Assembly (NCBI RefSeq): GCF_964019515.1
Contig: NZ_OZ026452.1
Span: forward strand, 744,001 to 808,000
DNA: 64,000 nt
Source: Serratia symbiotica (Periphyllus acericola)
GTDB lineage: Bacteria > Pseudomonadota > Gammaproteobacteria > Enterobacterales > Enterobacteriaceae
Direction of reading: 5' to 3'
The first letter of the stretch is position 1. The number at the start of each line of letters is the position of its first letter. The notes beneath the pieces were generated by a model, which saw nothing but the letters and a program-made list of their open reading frames with translations, did not search any database and was not told the DNA's origin. Positions 20,700-31,506 of the stretch are shown piece by piece. The position numbers and the translations under genes were made by a program.

Positions 20700-21365
20700 A
20701 TGGGTATTTTTTCTCGTTTTGCCGACATCGTGAACGCCAATATCAACACCCTGCTGGACAAAGCAGAGGATCCGCAGAAATTGGTACGCTTGATGATTCA
20801 GGAAATGGAAGACACACTGGTTGAAGTACGCTCCGCCTCGGCACGCGCGCTGGCACAGAAGAAACAGTTACTACGTCGCATCGAGCAGGGTGAAAACCAA
20901 CTGAACGACTGGCAGCACAAAGCCGAGTTGGCGCTGCGCAAAGATAAAGAAGATTTGGCTCGCGCAGCACTGATTGAAAAGCAAAGGGTCGCTGACCTGA
21001 TCGCCACGCTGACGTATGAGCTATCCATCGTGGAGGAAACGCTGGCACGTATGAAGAGCGAAATAGGCGAGCTGGAAAACAAGCTAACCGAAACCCGGGC
21101 GCGCCAACACACATTGACGCTGCGCCACTAGGCGGCCTCCTCTTCTCGCGAAGTGCGCCGTCAACTCGACAGTGGCAAGCTGGATAAAACCCTGGCGCGT
21201 TTCGAGCAGTTCGAACGCCGGATCGACCACATGGAAGCGGAAGCTGAAAGCATCAGTATCGGTAAAAAGAACGCTTTGGATCACGCGTTTGCCGAACTGA
21301 AAGCCGATGACGACATCAGCGAGCAACTGGCAGCGCTGAAAGCCAAAATGAACCGTTCCGAGTAA
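20700..21365 (+). pseudogene. pspA: Phage-shock protein A, single in-frame amber
   Basis: Peripheral membrane coiled-coil protein of the ESCRT-III/IM30 family that stabilises the inner membrane and restrains PspF. It starts [21 protein letters not shown], with the N-terminal amphipathic helix intact. The coiled coil is continuous in one frame to 21365 except for an amber at 21129-21131, where relatives have Gln (CAG to TAG). Without readthrough the protein is 143 residues instead of about 221. The rest ([20 protein letters not shown]...) is unspoiled, so this is a very recent lesion or one that is read through. Confidence 0.88.
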
Positions 21366-21423
21366 GGCGGCAGCGGTCATGGCGCAAGCGGCCGCCATCC
21401 AAAGACCCTAAAAAGGAATAGAA

Positions 21424-21648
21424 ATGAGTGCATTATTACTTGCCATTCCGTTGACACTCTTTGTGTTGTTTATCTTGCCGATTTAGCTTTGGTTGCATTA
21501 CAGCCATCGGCAATCTGGCATTCAACTGAGCCATCAGGATATGCAGCTTTTATTGCAGTTGACTGAAGATGCCAAACGCATGTGTGAACGTATTCAGGTG
21601 CTGGAAAAGATCCTTGATGCCGAACACCCGAACTGGAGAAGATCATGA
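21424..21648 (+). pseudogene. pspB: Phage-shock protein B, amber at codon 21
   Basis: Small inner-membrane protein that works with PspC to sense membrane stress. It starts MSALLLAIPLTLFVLFILPI (transmembrane segment), then an amber at 21484-21486 replaces the conserved Trp. The rest of the frame is open, LWLHYSHRQSG...RIQVLEKILDAEHPNWRRS, to a TGA at 21646-21648. Total length matches PspB (about 74 residues). It overlaps the start of pspC. Confidence 0.88.
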
Positions 21649-21861
21649 TGAGCAACATTCTGGGTAGTAAAAAACTGTATCGTGTGCCAGAAGAAGGCAA
21701 GGTGAAAGGCGTATGCGCCGGTCTGGCGCACTATATCGCCACGTCAATTGCTCGATCAACTGGCGTATCAGCTAGACAGCGGCGAACAGCAACTGCGACA
21801 GGTTGAACGCTACGTCACCTCCGATACCTTCAGTGTGCAAAGCCACTTCGGCAAACTTTAA
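21648..21861 (+). pseudogene. pspC: Phage-shock protein C, internal deletion
   Basis: The N-terminal 30 or so residues (MSNILGSKKLYRVPEEGKVK then GVCAGLAHYIA) match the PspC domain. They run directly into a C-terminal segment, LLDQLAYQLDSGEQQLRQVE then RYVTSDTFSVQSHFGKL, in another frame. The central part with the transmembrane helix and leucine zipper is missing, so about 40-45 codons were deleted. It could not anchor in the membrane. Confidence 0.85.
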
Positions 21862-21897
21862 ACATGCTGCTACGCAACATACCGGAGGGTATCGCCA

Positions 21898-22122
21898 ATG
21901 AATAAAAACTATGCCTTGAATGTCGACAAAGCGGGTAGATTTAAACCGAGATCGGGAGCAATGTTGAAGGCCTTGTCTAAAGTTATGCTCATAGCGTTAC
22001 TGAATTACGGTCCGGCGGGTGCGGCTAACTGGCTGTTGAAGGCCGTGGGCCGTAAACCGATCCGCGTTATGTTGGCGTTGGTGCTGGAACTGTTGTTCCG
22101 CAAGGGGCTAAACGAGATGTAG
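21898..22122 (+). CDS. pspD: Phage-shock protein D
   Basis: Small peripheral inner-membrane protein of the psp operon; its role is uncertain in all species. The 74-residue frame is open, with LNYGPAGAANWLLKAVGRKP matching the conserved core of PspD and hydrophobic surroundings. The N-terminus (MNKNYALNVDKAGRFK) is less conserved. It is the only psp gene here without a visible lesion, but with pspF and pspA-C broken its expression and role are doubtful. Confidence 0.75.
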   Translation: MNKNYALNVDKAGRFKPRSGAMLKALSKVMLIALLNYGPAGAANWLLKAVGRKPIRVMLALVLELLFRKGLNEM

Positions 22123-22129
22123 GGGCGTG

Positions 22130-23074
22130 ATGCAAAGGGCAACAATAAAACGACTGCAAAATGAGTTAACTTCACTGGTCAAACCTGGAATGAATCGTCA
22201 TTTGTGTCTGGCAGTAACGGGCCTGAGCCGTAGCGGTAAAACGGCTTTTATCACTGATTTTGTCAATCAATTGCTGCACGTATAGAACGGGGCGCGCCTG
22301 CTGTTATTCTCGCCAGTGCGCGAGGGGCGCCTGCTGGGTGTCAAACGCATTGCGCAGCGTGACCTGTGCATCCAGCGCTTTACCTATGATCAAGGGTTGG
22401 CACAGTTATACGGTACACCGCAAATCTGGCCGACCCCGACACGCGGCGTCAGCGAGATCTGCCTGACGTTGCGTTACCGTTCCAACAGTTCGCTGCTGCG
22501 TCACTTCAAAGAGACCTCCACGTTATATCTGGAAATTATCGATTATCCCGGTGAGTGACTGCTGGATTTGCAGATGCTCGAACAGGATTACCTAGTCTGG
22601 TCGCGCCAGATGGTGGGGCTACTGCAAGGTAATCGCGCTCAGTGGGCCAAAACTTGGTTGGATCTGTGCAAAAGCTGTGACCCACTGGCACCCGCCGATT
22701 AGAACAGGCTAGCGGCGATCGCCCAGAGTTACATCGACTACCTGCTGCGCTACAAACATTAAGGGCTGCACTTTATTCAGCCGGGGCGTTTCGTGCTGCC
22801 GGGTGATCTGGCAGGCACACCCGCGCTGCAATTCTTTCCGTGGCCGAATGTTGACGCCCTCGGCGAACCAAGGTTGGCACAGGCTGACAGGCACACCTAC
22901 ATCGGCATGCTGCGCGCACGCTTTAATTACTATTGCCAATCGATTGTCAAAAACTTCTATCAGCAACATTTTGCCAGCATCGATCGGCAGATCGTTCTGG
23001 TCGATTGCCTAAAAGCGCTCAACAGTGGGCCACAAGCGTTCAACGAGATGCGCTTGGCGCTTAGCTAATTGATG
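22130..23074 (+). pseudogene. ycjX: YcjX-family P-loop protein, 5' two thirds, broken
   Basis: YcjX is a stress-linked GTPase-like ATPase normally co-transcribed after pspABCDE. The start region MQRATIKRLQNELTSLVKPG and the P-loop GLSRSGKTAF are present. In-frame stops follow at about HV-stop-NGA, PGE-stop-LLD, PAD-stop-NRL, KH-stop-GLH and LS-stop-LM. The last segment, FYQQHFASIDRQIVLVDCLK then ALNSGPQAFNEMRLALS, ends in taattgatg exactly at an IS903-type terminus. The missing 3' part is found on the opposite strand at 42475-42950, abutting another IS copy. Confidence 0.93.
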
Positions 23075-24134
23075 GGCGTTGTTGAATAAATCTAACTTTT
23101 GGCAGGCACGCGGATCAGATCACTCTCCTTCTGTCAAAATAGCGACATTCCGTGGCCCAGCAAAAGTTCAACATCACCAACTGGAAGGCTTAAAACAACG
23201 CCCTTATCACTCGGGGTTTACTCACTTGCTGGGGGGATGAAACGGCACTTCACGCCTGGTACTGCGAGGCAAAACCTTCTCTGCGTGGTCGCCGACAACA
23301 TTATTCCGATATGGCAATCACCAGCGTATTGATGCTGAAACGGATTTTCGGCCTGACACTTCGCGCCCTCCAGGGCTTCGTCGACTCCATTGTCACACTG
23401 ATCAAAGTGCCGTTGAACTGCCCGGACGACACCTGCATCAGTAAGCGGGCAAAGTCCGGCCATGTCCCGTTTCCCGTTTAAAACCCCAACGCCGGGTGAA
23501 AGTGCGCACCTCGTTATCGACTCTAGCGGGCTCAACATGTTGGGTGAAGGCGAGTGGAAGGTAAAAAAACACGGTCAGGAAAAACGGCGGATCTGGCGAA
23601 AACTGCATTTGGCCGTAGATACAGAAACACATGAGGTCATCTGTGCTGACCTTTCTTTGAGCAATGTCACCGATACCGAAGCCTTCCCAGGTCTCATCCG
23701 TCAGAGGTACCGTAAAATCAAAGTCGCCTCGGCGGATCGGGCTTAGGATACGCGAGTGTGTGATGATAAGTTAAGGGGCAAGAAGCTCAAGGCGTTAATA
23801 CCGCCCAGCAGCGGAGCCCGTTATTGGTCGGCAGACTATGCAGAGCGAAATCAAGCGGTGGTGAACCAGCGCGTTACCGGAGACAACACACGGTGGAAAA
23901 GTATCACAGGCTACCACCGACGTTCGATAGCGGCAACAGCGAGGTACAGAGTAAAACAGCTATTTGGTGGTCACCTGTCGCTGCGAGATTATGATGGGCA
24001 CGTTGCAGAGGCGCAGGCGATGATCTGTGCATTAAACAAGATGCCGCTCGCCGGTATGCCAAAGTGTACGCCTTGCCTGAAAGATGCCCATTCACGGGAC
24101 TCTTTATTCCAAATCCAATTTATTCAACAAAGCC
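23075..24134 (+). mobile_element. IS903-type element inserted in ycjX
   Basis: Full-length copy (1060 bp) with ggcgttgttgaataaatc at the left and aatttattcaacaaagcc at the right. The transposase has an early ochre (KA-stop-NNAL), a 5-base duplication near 23470 (cccgtttcccgttt), the shared amber at 23744-23746, and Ala in place of the catalytic Glu. The left flank taattgatg is one copy of the 9-bp target duplication; its partner catcaattg (reverse complement) flanks the copy at 42951. The right flank lies inside an IS630-type element. Confidence 0.93.
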
Positions 24135-24279
24135 CATCTGACGTCGTTCATGTCGTGGGATGGGTGCTATGATCGGCATTACTCAGTCCGGTTGTGAGGG
24201 TTTGTGATGTTTGGTGATTGATCAGATCGCTCAAACCGGATTGAGTTCCTTCAGTTATCTACTATTTGGCGCAGGTATT
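24135..24279 (-). mobile_element. IS630-type element, 5' end only
   Basis: The outermost 145 bp of an IS630-type copy on the minus strand, from the first codons of the transposase (around MPIIAPIP) out to gcaggtatt and TA at 24280-24281. The inner part was removed at the IS903-type junction. Confidence 0.85.
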
Positions 24280-24293
24280 TAGGTAAAAATACC

Positions 24294-24482
24294 ATTTCAA
24301 AGTGGTTTGCAAAGTCAAGAGAACTCACACTGTTAAGCTGGAGCGGAAGTCCTCCATCGTTTCATGAAATACGAAGCCTTTCAGCCAGACTATACACCGA
24401 GTCTATCTCTGGAGATGGAGAGTTTGCACAGAAACTGCTTGGACACAAATTGGCAGCAATGACGGAAAAATATCAGGACTGA
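24294..24482 (+). pseudogene. Phage integrase (tyrosine recombinase) C-terminal fragment
   Basis: Open segment reading ISKWFAKSRELTLLSWSGSP then PSFHEIRSLSARLYTE, then LLGHKLAAMTEKYQD and stop. HEIRSLSARL carries the catalytic His and Arg, LLGHK the second His, and the Tyr of EKYQD is the nucleophile of lambda-type integrases. Everything before the C-terminal 60 residues is missing, replaced by the IS630-type end. It marks a lost prophage upstream of rsfS. The following 24483-24592 is AT-rich and has no gene. Confidence 0.8.
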
Positions 24483-24592
24483 TGAGGTAGCGAATGGATA
24501 GAAATAGCCGTATGATTATGACCGAATTTTGATTAATAGTGACATTTTTATTTTAAAATATTGATTTATAAGATAAAAAATAATGTAAACCT

Positions 24593-24898
24593 TTGCAAAG
24601 TAAAGCGCTCCAAGATTTCGTCATCGATAAAATCGATGACCTGAAAGGCCAAGACATTCTTGTTCTAAATGTACAGGGCAAATCCAGCATCACCGACTGC
24701 ATCATTATCTACACCGGCACCTCTACTACCCGTCATCGTGATGTCAATCGCTGACCACCTGATGCAACAATCCCGCGCTGCTGGCATAGCACTGCATGGT
24801 TATGAAAGGCCAGGAATTTCCTACTGGGTGAGGTGATTGTGCATGTGATGCAGGAAGAGAGCCATCACCTTTACGAGTTGGAAAAACTCTGGAGCTAA
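24593..24898 (+). pseudogene. rsfS: Ribosomal silencing factor RsfS, broken
   Basis: RsfS binds ribosomal protein L14 and blocks subunit joining in starved cells. The start (TTG) [20 protein letters not shown] followed by [15 protein letters not shown] is conserved. A frameshift after TGTST near 24730 is followed by stops and by loss of part of the middle. The end [20 protein letters not shown] then WS is again recognisable. It lies 3 bp upstream of rlmH, the normal order. It is non-functional as it stands. Confidence 0.9.
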
Positions 24899-24901
24899 GC
24901 G

Positions 24902-25372
24902 GTGAAACTGCAACTGGTGGCGGTCGGCACCAAAATGCCAGACTGGGTGCAAACCAGCCTTATCGATTATCTGCATCGCTTTCCCAAGGATATGCCGTTT
25001 GAGCTGAGTAAAATCCCGGCCGGCAAGCGCGGCAAGAGCGTTGACATCAAACGTATTCTGAAAAAAGAAGGCGAACAGATGCTGGCGGCAGTGGGTAAAG
25101 GCAATCGCGTTGTCACGCTGGATATCCCCAGCACAGCATGGGAAACGCCGCAACTGGCGCAGCAGCTTGAGCGCTGGAAGCAAGATGGCCGCAACGTCAG
25201 CCTACTGATTGGCGGCCCAGAAGGGCTGGCTCCGGCGTGCAAAGCCGCAGCAGAACAGAGCTGGTCGCTCTCGCCGTTGACATTACCGCATCCTTTAGTG
25301 CGCGTTCTGGTGGCTTAAAGCCTCTACCGTGCCTGGAGTATTGCAACAAATCATCCTTATCACCGGGAATAA
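24902..25372 (+). pseudogene. rlmH: 23S rRNA pseudouridine1915 N3-methyltransferase, C-terminal ochre
   Basis: SPOUT-class enzyme that methylates pseudouridine 1915 in helix 69. From GTG at 24902 the frame gives [20 protein letters not shown] through [13 protein letters not shown] and [11 protein letters not shown], then an ochre at 25316-25318 where relatives have Glu. The last 17 codons (SLYRAWSIATNHPYHRE) are preserved beyond it. These residues complete the knot and the RNA and SAM contacts, so the 138-residue product is probably inactive. It is a single-base lesion and clearly recent. Confidence 0.88.
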
Positions 25373-25407
25373 TCGGTGATAATCGTGACAGAGTGAAAAG
25401 CAGCGGG

Positions 25408-27313
25408 ATGAAAATAGAACGTAACCCTTTTCGCGACTATACAGCTGAATCTGTCCTGTTTGTACGCCGCGACTTGGTGGCATTCTTGGTCATTCTGGTG
25501 CTGAGCGGCATCCTGATCACCAACCTGTATCATCTGCAAATTGTGCGCTTTGAGGATTACCGTACCCGCTCTAATGAAAACCGCATCAAGTTGGTGCCCA
25601 TCGCCCCCAGCCGTGGCATCATCTATGATCGTAACGGCACCCCACTGGTGCTCAACCGCACCATTTATCAGTTACAGCTCATGCCGGAAAAGGTCAACAA
25701 TCTGGAGGCCACGCTGCAGGCTCTGCGTCCGGTGGTCGATTTAACCGATGATGACATCACCAATTTCGAAAAAGAGCGTCAGCGCTCGCGCCGCTTTGTC
25801 TCAATTCCCGTGAAAACCGCACTAAATGAAGCACAGGTCGCCCGCTTTGCAGTCAATCAGTTCCGTTTCCCCGGTGTGGAAGTAAAAGGCTACCAGCGCC
25901 GCTACTACCCTTATGGTTCCACCCTCACCAATGTCATTGGCTACGTATCGAAGATTAACGATCGTGACATCGAACGGCTGGATTCAGGACGGTAAACTGG
26001 CCAATTACGCCGCCACCCGCGATATCGGCAAGTTGGGCATCGAGCGCTATTATGAAAAAACGTTGCATGGTTGCATGGCAAAACCGGCTAAGATGAGGTT
26101 GAAGTCAACAACCGGGGTAAGGTGATCCGCCAACTGCACGAACAGCCGCCTTCCGTCGGCCAGGACGTTTACTTGATGTTAGATCTCAACCTGCAACGCT
26201 ATATCGAGCAGCTACTGGTGGGTAGCCGCGCTGCGGTGGTGGTGAGTAATCCGCATACCGGCAGCATTTTGGCAATGGTCTCCAACCCCAGCTACGATGC
26301 GAACTTGTTCGTCGATGGTATTTCCAAAAAAGATTATCAAGGGCTGCTGAACGATCCAAACCGCCCGCTGATCAATCGTGCCACTCAGGGGCTATACCCC
26401 CCCGCATCAACGGTGAAACCCTACATTGCCGTTTCGGCACTCAGTGCCGGGGTGATAACCAAAAATACCGTGGTGTTCGATCCCGGTTGGTGGCAGTTTC
26501 CCGGTTCGGAAAAACGCTTCCGCGACTGGAAAAAATGGGGTCACTTCCGCCTCAACGTCACCAAAGCGCTGGAGGAATCCTCAGATACCTTTTTCTATCA
26601 AGTCGCCTATGATATGGGTATGGATCGGCTATCGACCTGGTTAACCAAGTTCGGTTACGGCCAGTATACCGGTATCGACCTGTCTGAATAGTGCTCTAGC
26701 TTGATACCGACCCGTGAGTGGAAGCTCAAACGTTATAAAAAACCGTGGTATCGGGGTGATACCATTCCAGTCGGCATCGGCCAAGGCTACTGGACCGCTA
26801 CGTCTATCCAAATGTCCAAGGCGCTCAATACTCTGATTAACGATGGCAATGTCAAAACGCCACATCTGCTACAAAGTACCCGCGTCAACGGTGTGCTGGT
26901 GCCATTCCGCCAGGTAGATAGCCCGCAGATCGGGGATATTCACTCCGGCTTCTGGGAAATTGCCAAATACGGCATGTATGGTGTTGCCAATCGTCAGAAC
27001 GGTACGGCACGTCATTACTGCGCAGATGCGCCTTACCTCGCGGCGACAAAATCGGGTACAGCACAAGTATTCGGCTACGAAACCTACAACGCTAATAAAC
27101 TGGCAGAACATCTGCGTGACCATAAGCTGATGACTGCCTTTGCACCGTACAACAACCCTACGGTGTCAGTCGCTATCATTTTGGAAAACGGCGGTGCCGG
27201 CCCAGCGGATCGGGACGATTACTCATCAGATCCTCGATCATATCCTGCTGGGAGACAACAATACACAATTACCCAATGAGGCTCCGCTGCCGCCTGGTGT
27301 AGAAGGTGATTAG
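25408..27313 (+). pseudogene. mrdA: Peptidoglycan transpeptidase PBP2, several lesions
   Basis: PBP2 is the elongation-specific transpeptidase partner of RodA. It starts MKIERNPFRDYTAESVLFVR with its single transmembrane anchor. The frame shifts near 25980 (after DIERLDS) and again near 26080, has an amber at 26689-26691 and a further frameshift near 27210. Catalytic motifs PPASTVKP, SSDTFFYQ and ATKSGTAQ survive in separate pieces. Normally about 630 residues and essential for rod shape, so its loss is notable. It is followed 11 bp later by rodA. Confidence 0.93.
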
Positions 27314-27324
27314 GAAGATAGAAC

Positions 27325-28131
27325 ATGACTGAAAGCCAACAAAAAGGCTCGATCTGGGCCAAAATTCACATCGATCCCACGTTCCTGTTGCTCATTCTCA
27401 CTCTGCTGATTTACAGCGCGTTGGTGATGTTGAGCGCTAGTGGCCAGGACATTGGGATGATGGAGCGCAAGATCGGTCAAATCGTCATCGGGCTTATCGT
27501 TCTGGGCGTAATGGCGCAGATCCCGCCGCGAGTCTATGAAAGCTGGGCCCCCTATCTATATATTACCTATGTGATTTTATTGATACTGGTAGATGCTTTC
27601 GGCTAGATCAGTAAAGGCGTGCAACGCTGGCTGGATCTCGGTTTCGTGCTCTTCCAACCATCAGAAATCGCTAAAATTGCCGTGCCGCTGATGGTCGCAC
27701 GCTTTATGAACCGCGATGTCTGCCCGCCTTCGCTGAAGAATACCGGCATCGCGCTGGTGCTGATTTTCTTCCCAGCCCTGCTGGTCGCAGCACAACCGGA
27801 TCTGGGCACCTCAATCCTTATCGCCGCATCCGGCCTGTTCGTGCTGTTCTTATCCGGCATGAACTGGAAGCTGATCGCTATCGCCGCCCTGCTGCTGGCG
27901 GCCTTTATCCCGGTGCTGTGGTTCTTCCTGATGCACGGCTATCAGCGTGATCGCGTCATGATGCTGCTAGATCCAGAAAGCGATCCACTCGGTGCCGGCT
28001 ATCATATTATTCAGTCGAAAATCGCCATTTGTTCCGGGGGACTGGTGGGCAAAGGCTGGTTGCACAGCACTCAATCACAGTTGGAGTTTCTGCCGGAACG
28101 CCACACTGACTTTATCTTCGCGGTATTGGCC
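27325..28131 (+). pseudogene. mrdB: RodA (SEDS glycosyltransferase), amber and 3' deletion
   Basis: Lipid II polymerase of the elongasome. It starts MTESQQKGSIWAKIHIDPTF. An amber at 27604-27606 replaces Gln in LVDAFGQISKG (CAG to TAG). After it the frame is open through [28 protein letters not shown] and [15 protein letters not shown], then joins rlpA sequence at 28132. The last quarter of the protein (transmembrane segments 8-10) is deleted. So PBP2 and RodA are both lost. Confidence 0.92.
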
Positions 28132-28803
28132 TTCGATCCCAGTTCCCTGACAGCAGCCCATCCGAGGCTACCAATCAATCCCAAGTTACGTGCGCATTAC
28201 CAACCTGGCTAATAGCCGTCAGTTGGTGGTGCGCATCAACGATCGCGACCCTTAAACCAAAGGCCGCATCATCGACTTCTCGAAAGCCGCCGCCGATCGC
28301 CTGAACCTGACCAATAACACTAAGGTCAAGGTCGATTTTATTCGCGTTGCGCCAGACGGCACCCTAAGCTGACCCGGCACCACGGTTGGGAAACAAAGAT
28401 ATGCCCTACCGGCGCGTCCGGATCTCGGCGCCAGCAGCATGGGTACGCCAGTGCAAATAAGCCCCACTCACCAATGGTGCAGCGGTGCACCAGGTCGCTA
28501 ACAGTAGCCTGAACATCAGCGACAATGTACCAGAAAATAACAGCCACAGTGGTTTCTTCGGTGTACCTTGGCACCATGCGTGATTGCTCCACATAAACTG
28601 CCGTGGCCGCTGCCTCAACGGGTGATTATTGGGTGCAGATCGGAGCGTTGAGCAACGTCGAACACGCTCAGCGTTGGGCGCAACGCCTGAGCCAGCAGTT
28701 TGGAGTACCGGGCAAAGTCGCAGCATCCAGCCAGGCGGTACAACTGCAACAGCGCTTGTCTAGCGAAGCACAGCGACACTCTTTCATCATTGTGGACCTT
28801 TAG
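28132..28803 (+). pseudogene. rlpA: RlpA lipoprotein remnant fused to rodA
   Basis: RlpA is a septal lytic transglycosylase in some bacteria, with a double-psi barrel and a C-terminal SPOR domain. The 5' end is gone. The barrel is visible as [30 protein letters not shown] in another frame and KGRIIDFSKAAADRLNLTN, with frameshifts and stops between. The SPOR domain is recognisable at 28624-28800 (GDYWVQIGALSNVEHAQRWA). It is the third gene of the mrdA-mrdB-rlpA-dacA order of relatives. It is dead. Confidence 0.85.
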
Positions 28804-29087
28804 CATTAACTACGGCCGAACAGGATTAATAAGCGCTTACTTAGCTAAAACATTTTCTTGTAGCTAAAGTGTCTTTAAACCAGATGTGTCCAGTGATTAA
28901 TGGTCAGCGCAAAGCAGAAGTAGCACCTCCTTCACTGCAAATCAGAAATGTCCTTACCCCTATCGAAGCCAGATAGTTTTATTCATTTGTCACTTACCCA
29001 GAAAATTTCCCTCTCGGTGAGTAGAGCGTTTGCTTTACAGCAGATGCAAGATATGTATATCAATTGCTATACAAGAAGGAGCAAATC

Positions 29088-29834
<747 letters not shown>

Positions 29835-30054
29835 ACCTGAGCAAGCAACCTAGCGCTTGATTTTATCTAGGACATGATATCTACGAGCAGCATCCTTTTA
29901 CCAGATCTCTGCTCGTATCAATTCATACATAAATTTAATGTCTGTTTAGGGGACATTACAGCTTGGCGTTAACAGTCCAATGATGAATAATCCCTACCGG
30001 GATCTTATATGTTATAGTGTGATCTTTACCCTCACGGATGTTGTAGTTACGATC

Positions 30055-31266
30055 ATGAAACATGTAAATTATTTTCGCTTCATCAAGCGTATAGCACTCA
30101 GTACCGTTATCACAATGAGCACCGCTACTGTAGCGCATGCCGATGACGTTAATATAAAGACCATGATCCCAGATGTCCCGCAAATCGATGCGGCAGCATA
30201 CATACTGATCGATTACAATTCCGGCAAGGTGCTGGCTGAGATGAACGCCGATGCGCGCCGCGATCCAGCCAGCCTGACCAAAATGATGACCAGCTACGTT
30301 ATTGGCCACACGCTGAAAGTCGGCAAGATCGGCGAGGAAGATCTGGTTACTGTGGGTAAAGATGCTTGGGCGACGGGCAACCCTGTGTTCAAAGGTTCTT
30401 CGCTGATGTTCCTTATACCAGGCGATCGCGTATCAGTCGCCAAGCTGAGCCGTGGTATTAACCTACAGTCCGGTAACGATGCCTGCGTGGCGATGGCCGA
30501 CTATGTAGCGGGTAGCCAGGATGCGTTCGTTAATCTGATGAATACCTACGTTAACAAGCTTAGCCTACAGAATACCCACTTCCAGACGGTACATGGCCTG
30601 GATGCGCAGAGTCAGTACAGTTCGGCACGCGATATGGCGCTGATCGGCCAGGCACTGATCCGCGATGTACCAGACGAGTACGCAATTTATAAAGAAAAAG
30701 AGTTTACTTTCAATAATATACGCCAGATGAACCGTAACGGTCTACTGTGGGATACCAGCTTAAACGTTGATGGCATTAAAACCGGCCACACCGATGCAGC
30801 GGGATACAACCTGGTAGCTTCGGCCACTGCAGGCCAGATGCGTCTGATCTCCGCCGTACTGGGTGGCCGTACCTACAAAAGCCGTGAAACCGAAAGCAAG
30901 AAATTGCTGACCTGGGGCTTTCGTTTCTTCGAAACCGTCGCGCCATTAAAAGTCGGCAAAGCGTTCGCTTCTGAACCCGTGTGGTTTGGCAATGCCGATC
31001 GCGTCGATCTGGGCGTGGATAAAGACGTCTATCTGACAATCCCACGTGGCCGCATGAAAGATCTGAAGGCCAGCTACGTGCTCAATACCCCAGAAATTCA
31101 CGCTCCGTCGGCGAAGAACCAGGTTGTCGGCAACATCAACTTCCAACTGGATGGTAAAATCATCGACCAATGCCCGCTAGTAGTGATGAACGAGGTGAAA
31201 GAAGGCGGCTTCTTTAGCCGTACCGTTGACTGCGTCAAACTGATGTTTCATCGCTGGTTCGGATAA
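30055..31266 (+). CDS. dacA: D-alanyl-D-alanine carboxypeptidase PBP5
   Basis: Periplasmic, membrane-tethered enzyme that trims the terminal D-Ala from peptidoglycan stem peptides. From [20 protein letters not shown] (signal peptide ending AHA, mature [13 protein letters not shown]) it is 403 residues, the exact family length. Catalytic motifs SLTK, SGN (QSGNDAC) and KTG ([13 protein letters not shown]) are intact, and the C-terminal amphipathic anchor (KLMFHRWFG) is present. I reject an upstream in-frame start because it precedes the signal peptide. It is intact although its neighbours mrdA, mrdB and rlpA are dead. Confidence 0.96.
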   Translation: MKHVNYFRFIKRIALSTVITMSTATVAHADDVNIKTMIPDVPQIDAAAYILIDYNSGKVLAEMNADARRDPASLTKMMTSYVIGHTLKVGKIGEEDLVTVGKDAWATGNPVFKGSSLMFLIPGDRVSVAKLSRGINLQSGNDACVAMADYVAGSQDAFVNLMNTYVNKLSLQNTHFQTVHGLDAQSQYSSARDMALIGQALIRDVPDEYAIYKEKEFTFNNIRQMNRNGLLWDTSLNVDGIKTGHTDAAGYNLVASATAGQMRLISAVLGGRTYKSRETESKKLLTWGFRFFETVAPLKVGKAFASEPVWFGNADRVDLGVDKDVYLTIPRGRMKDLKASYVLNTPEIHAPSAKNQVVGNINFQLDGKIIDQCPLVVMNEVKEGGFFSRTVDCVKLMFHRWFG

Positions 31267-31506
31267 GAGGTGATAAGTGGTAATCGTCAAAAATTTTGTA
31301 ATGTCTGTCACAAAATATGAAGGCCAGCCGAGCAAAAGTGTGCACTTAGCGCCTATCCAGTAGGCACACATTGCTGCAGCCATGATCGCATGGACTGTAC
31401 ATTAACCCTTGCCTTAAAGATAGTTTCTCCAGGGGCCTTCTGCTAGCGAGGCGGCTTTTTCATATGCTGACAGAAGACTAATATCTTGAGGCTCTATATT
31501 TTTTGG

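Noticed and set aside
25237..25407. Upstream extension of mrdA to 25237
   Set aside because: The extension overlaps rlmH out of frame, and the conserved PBP2 start with its membrane anchor is at 25408.
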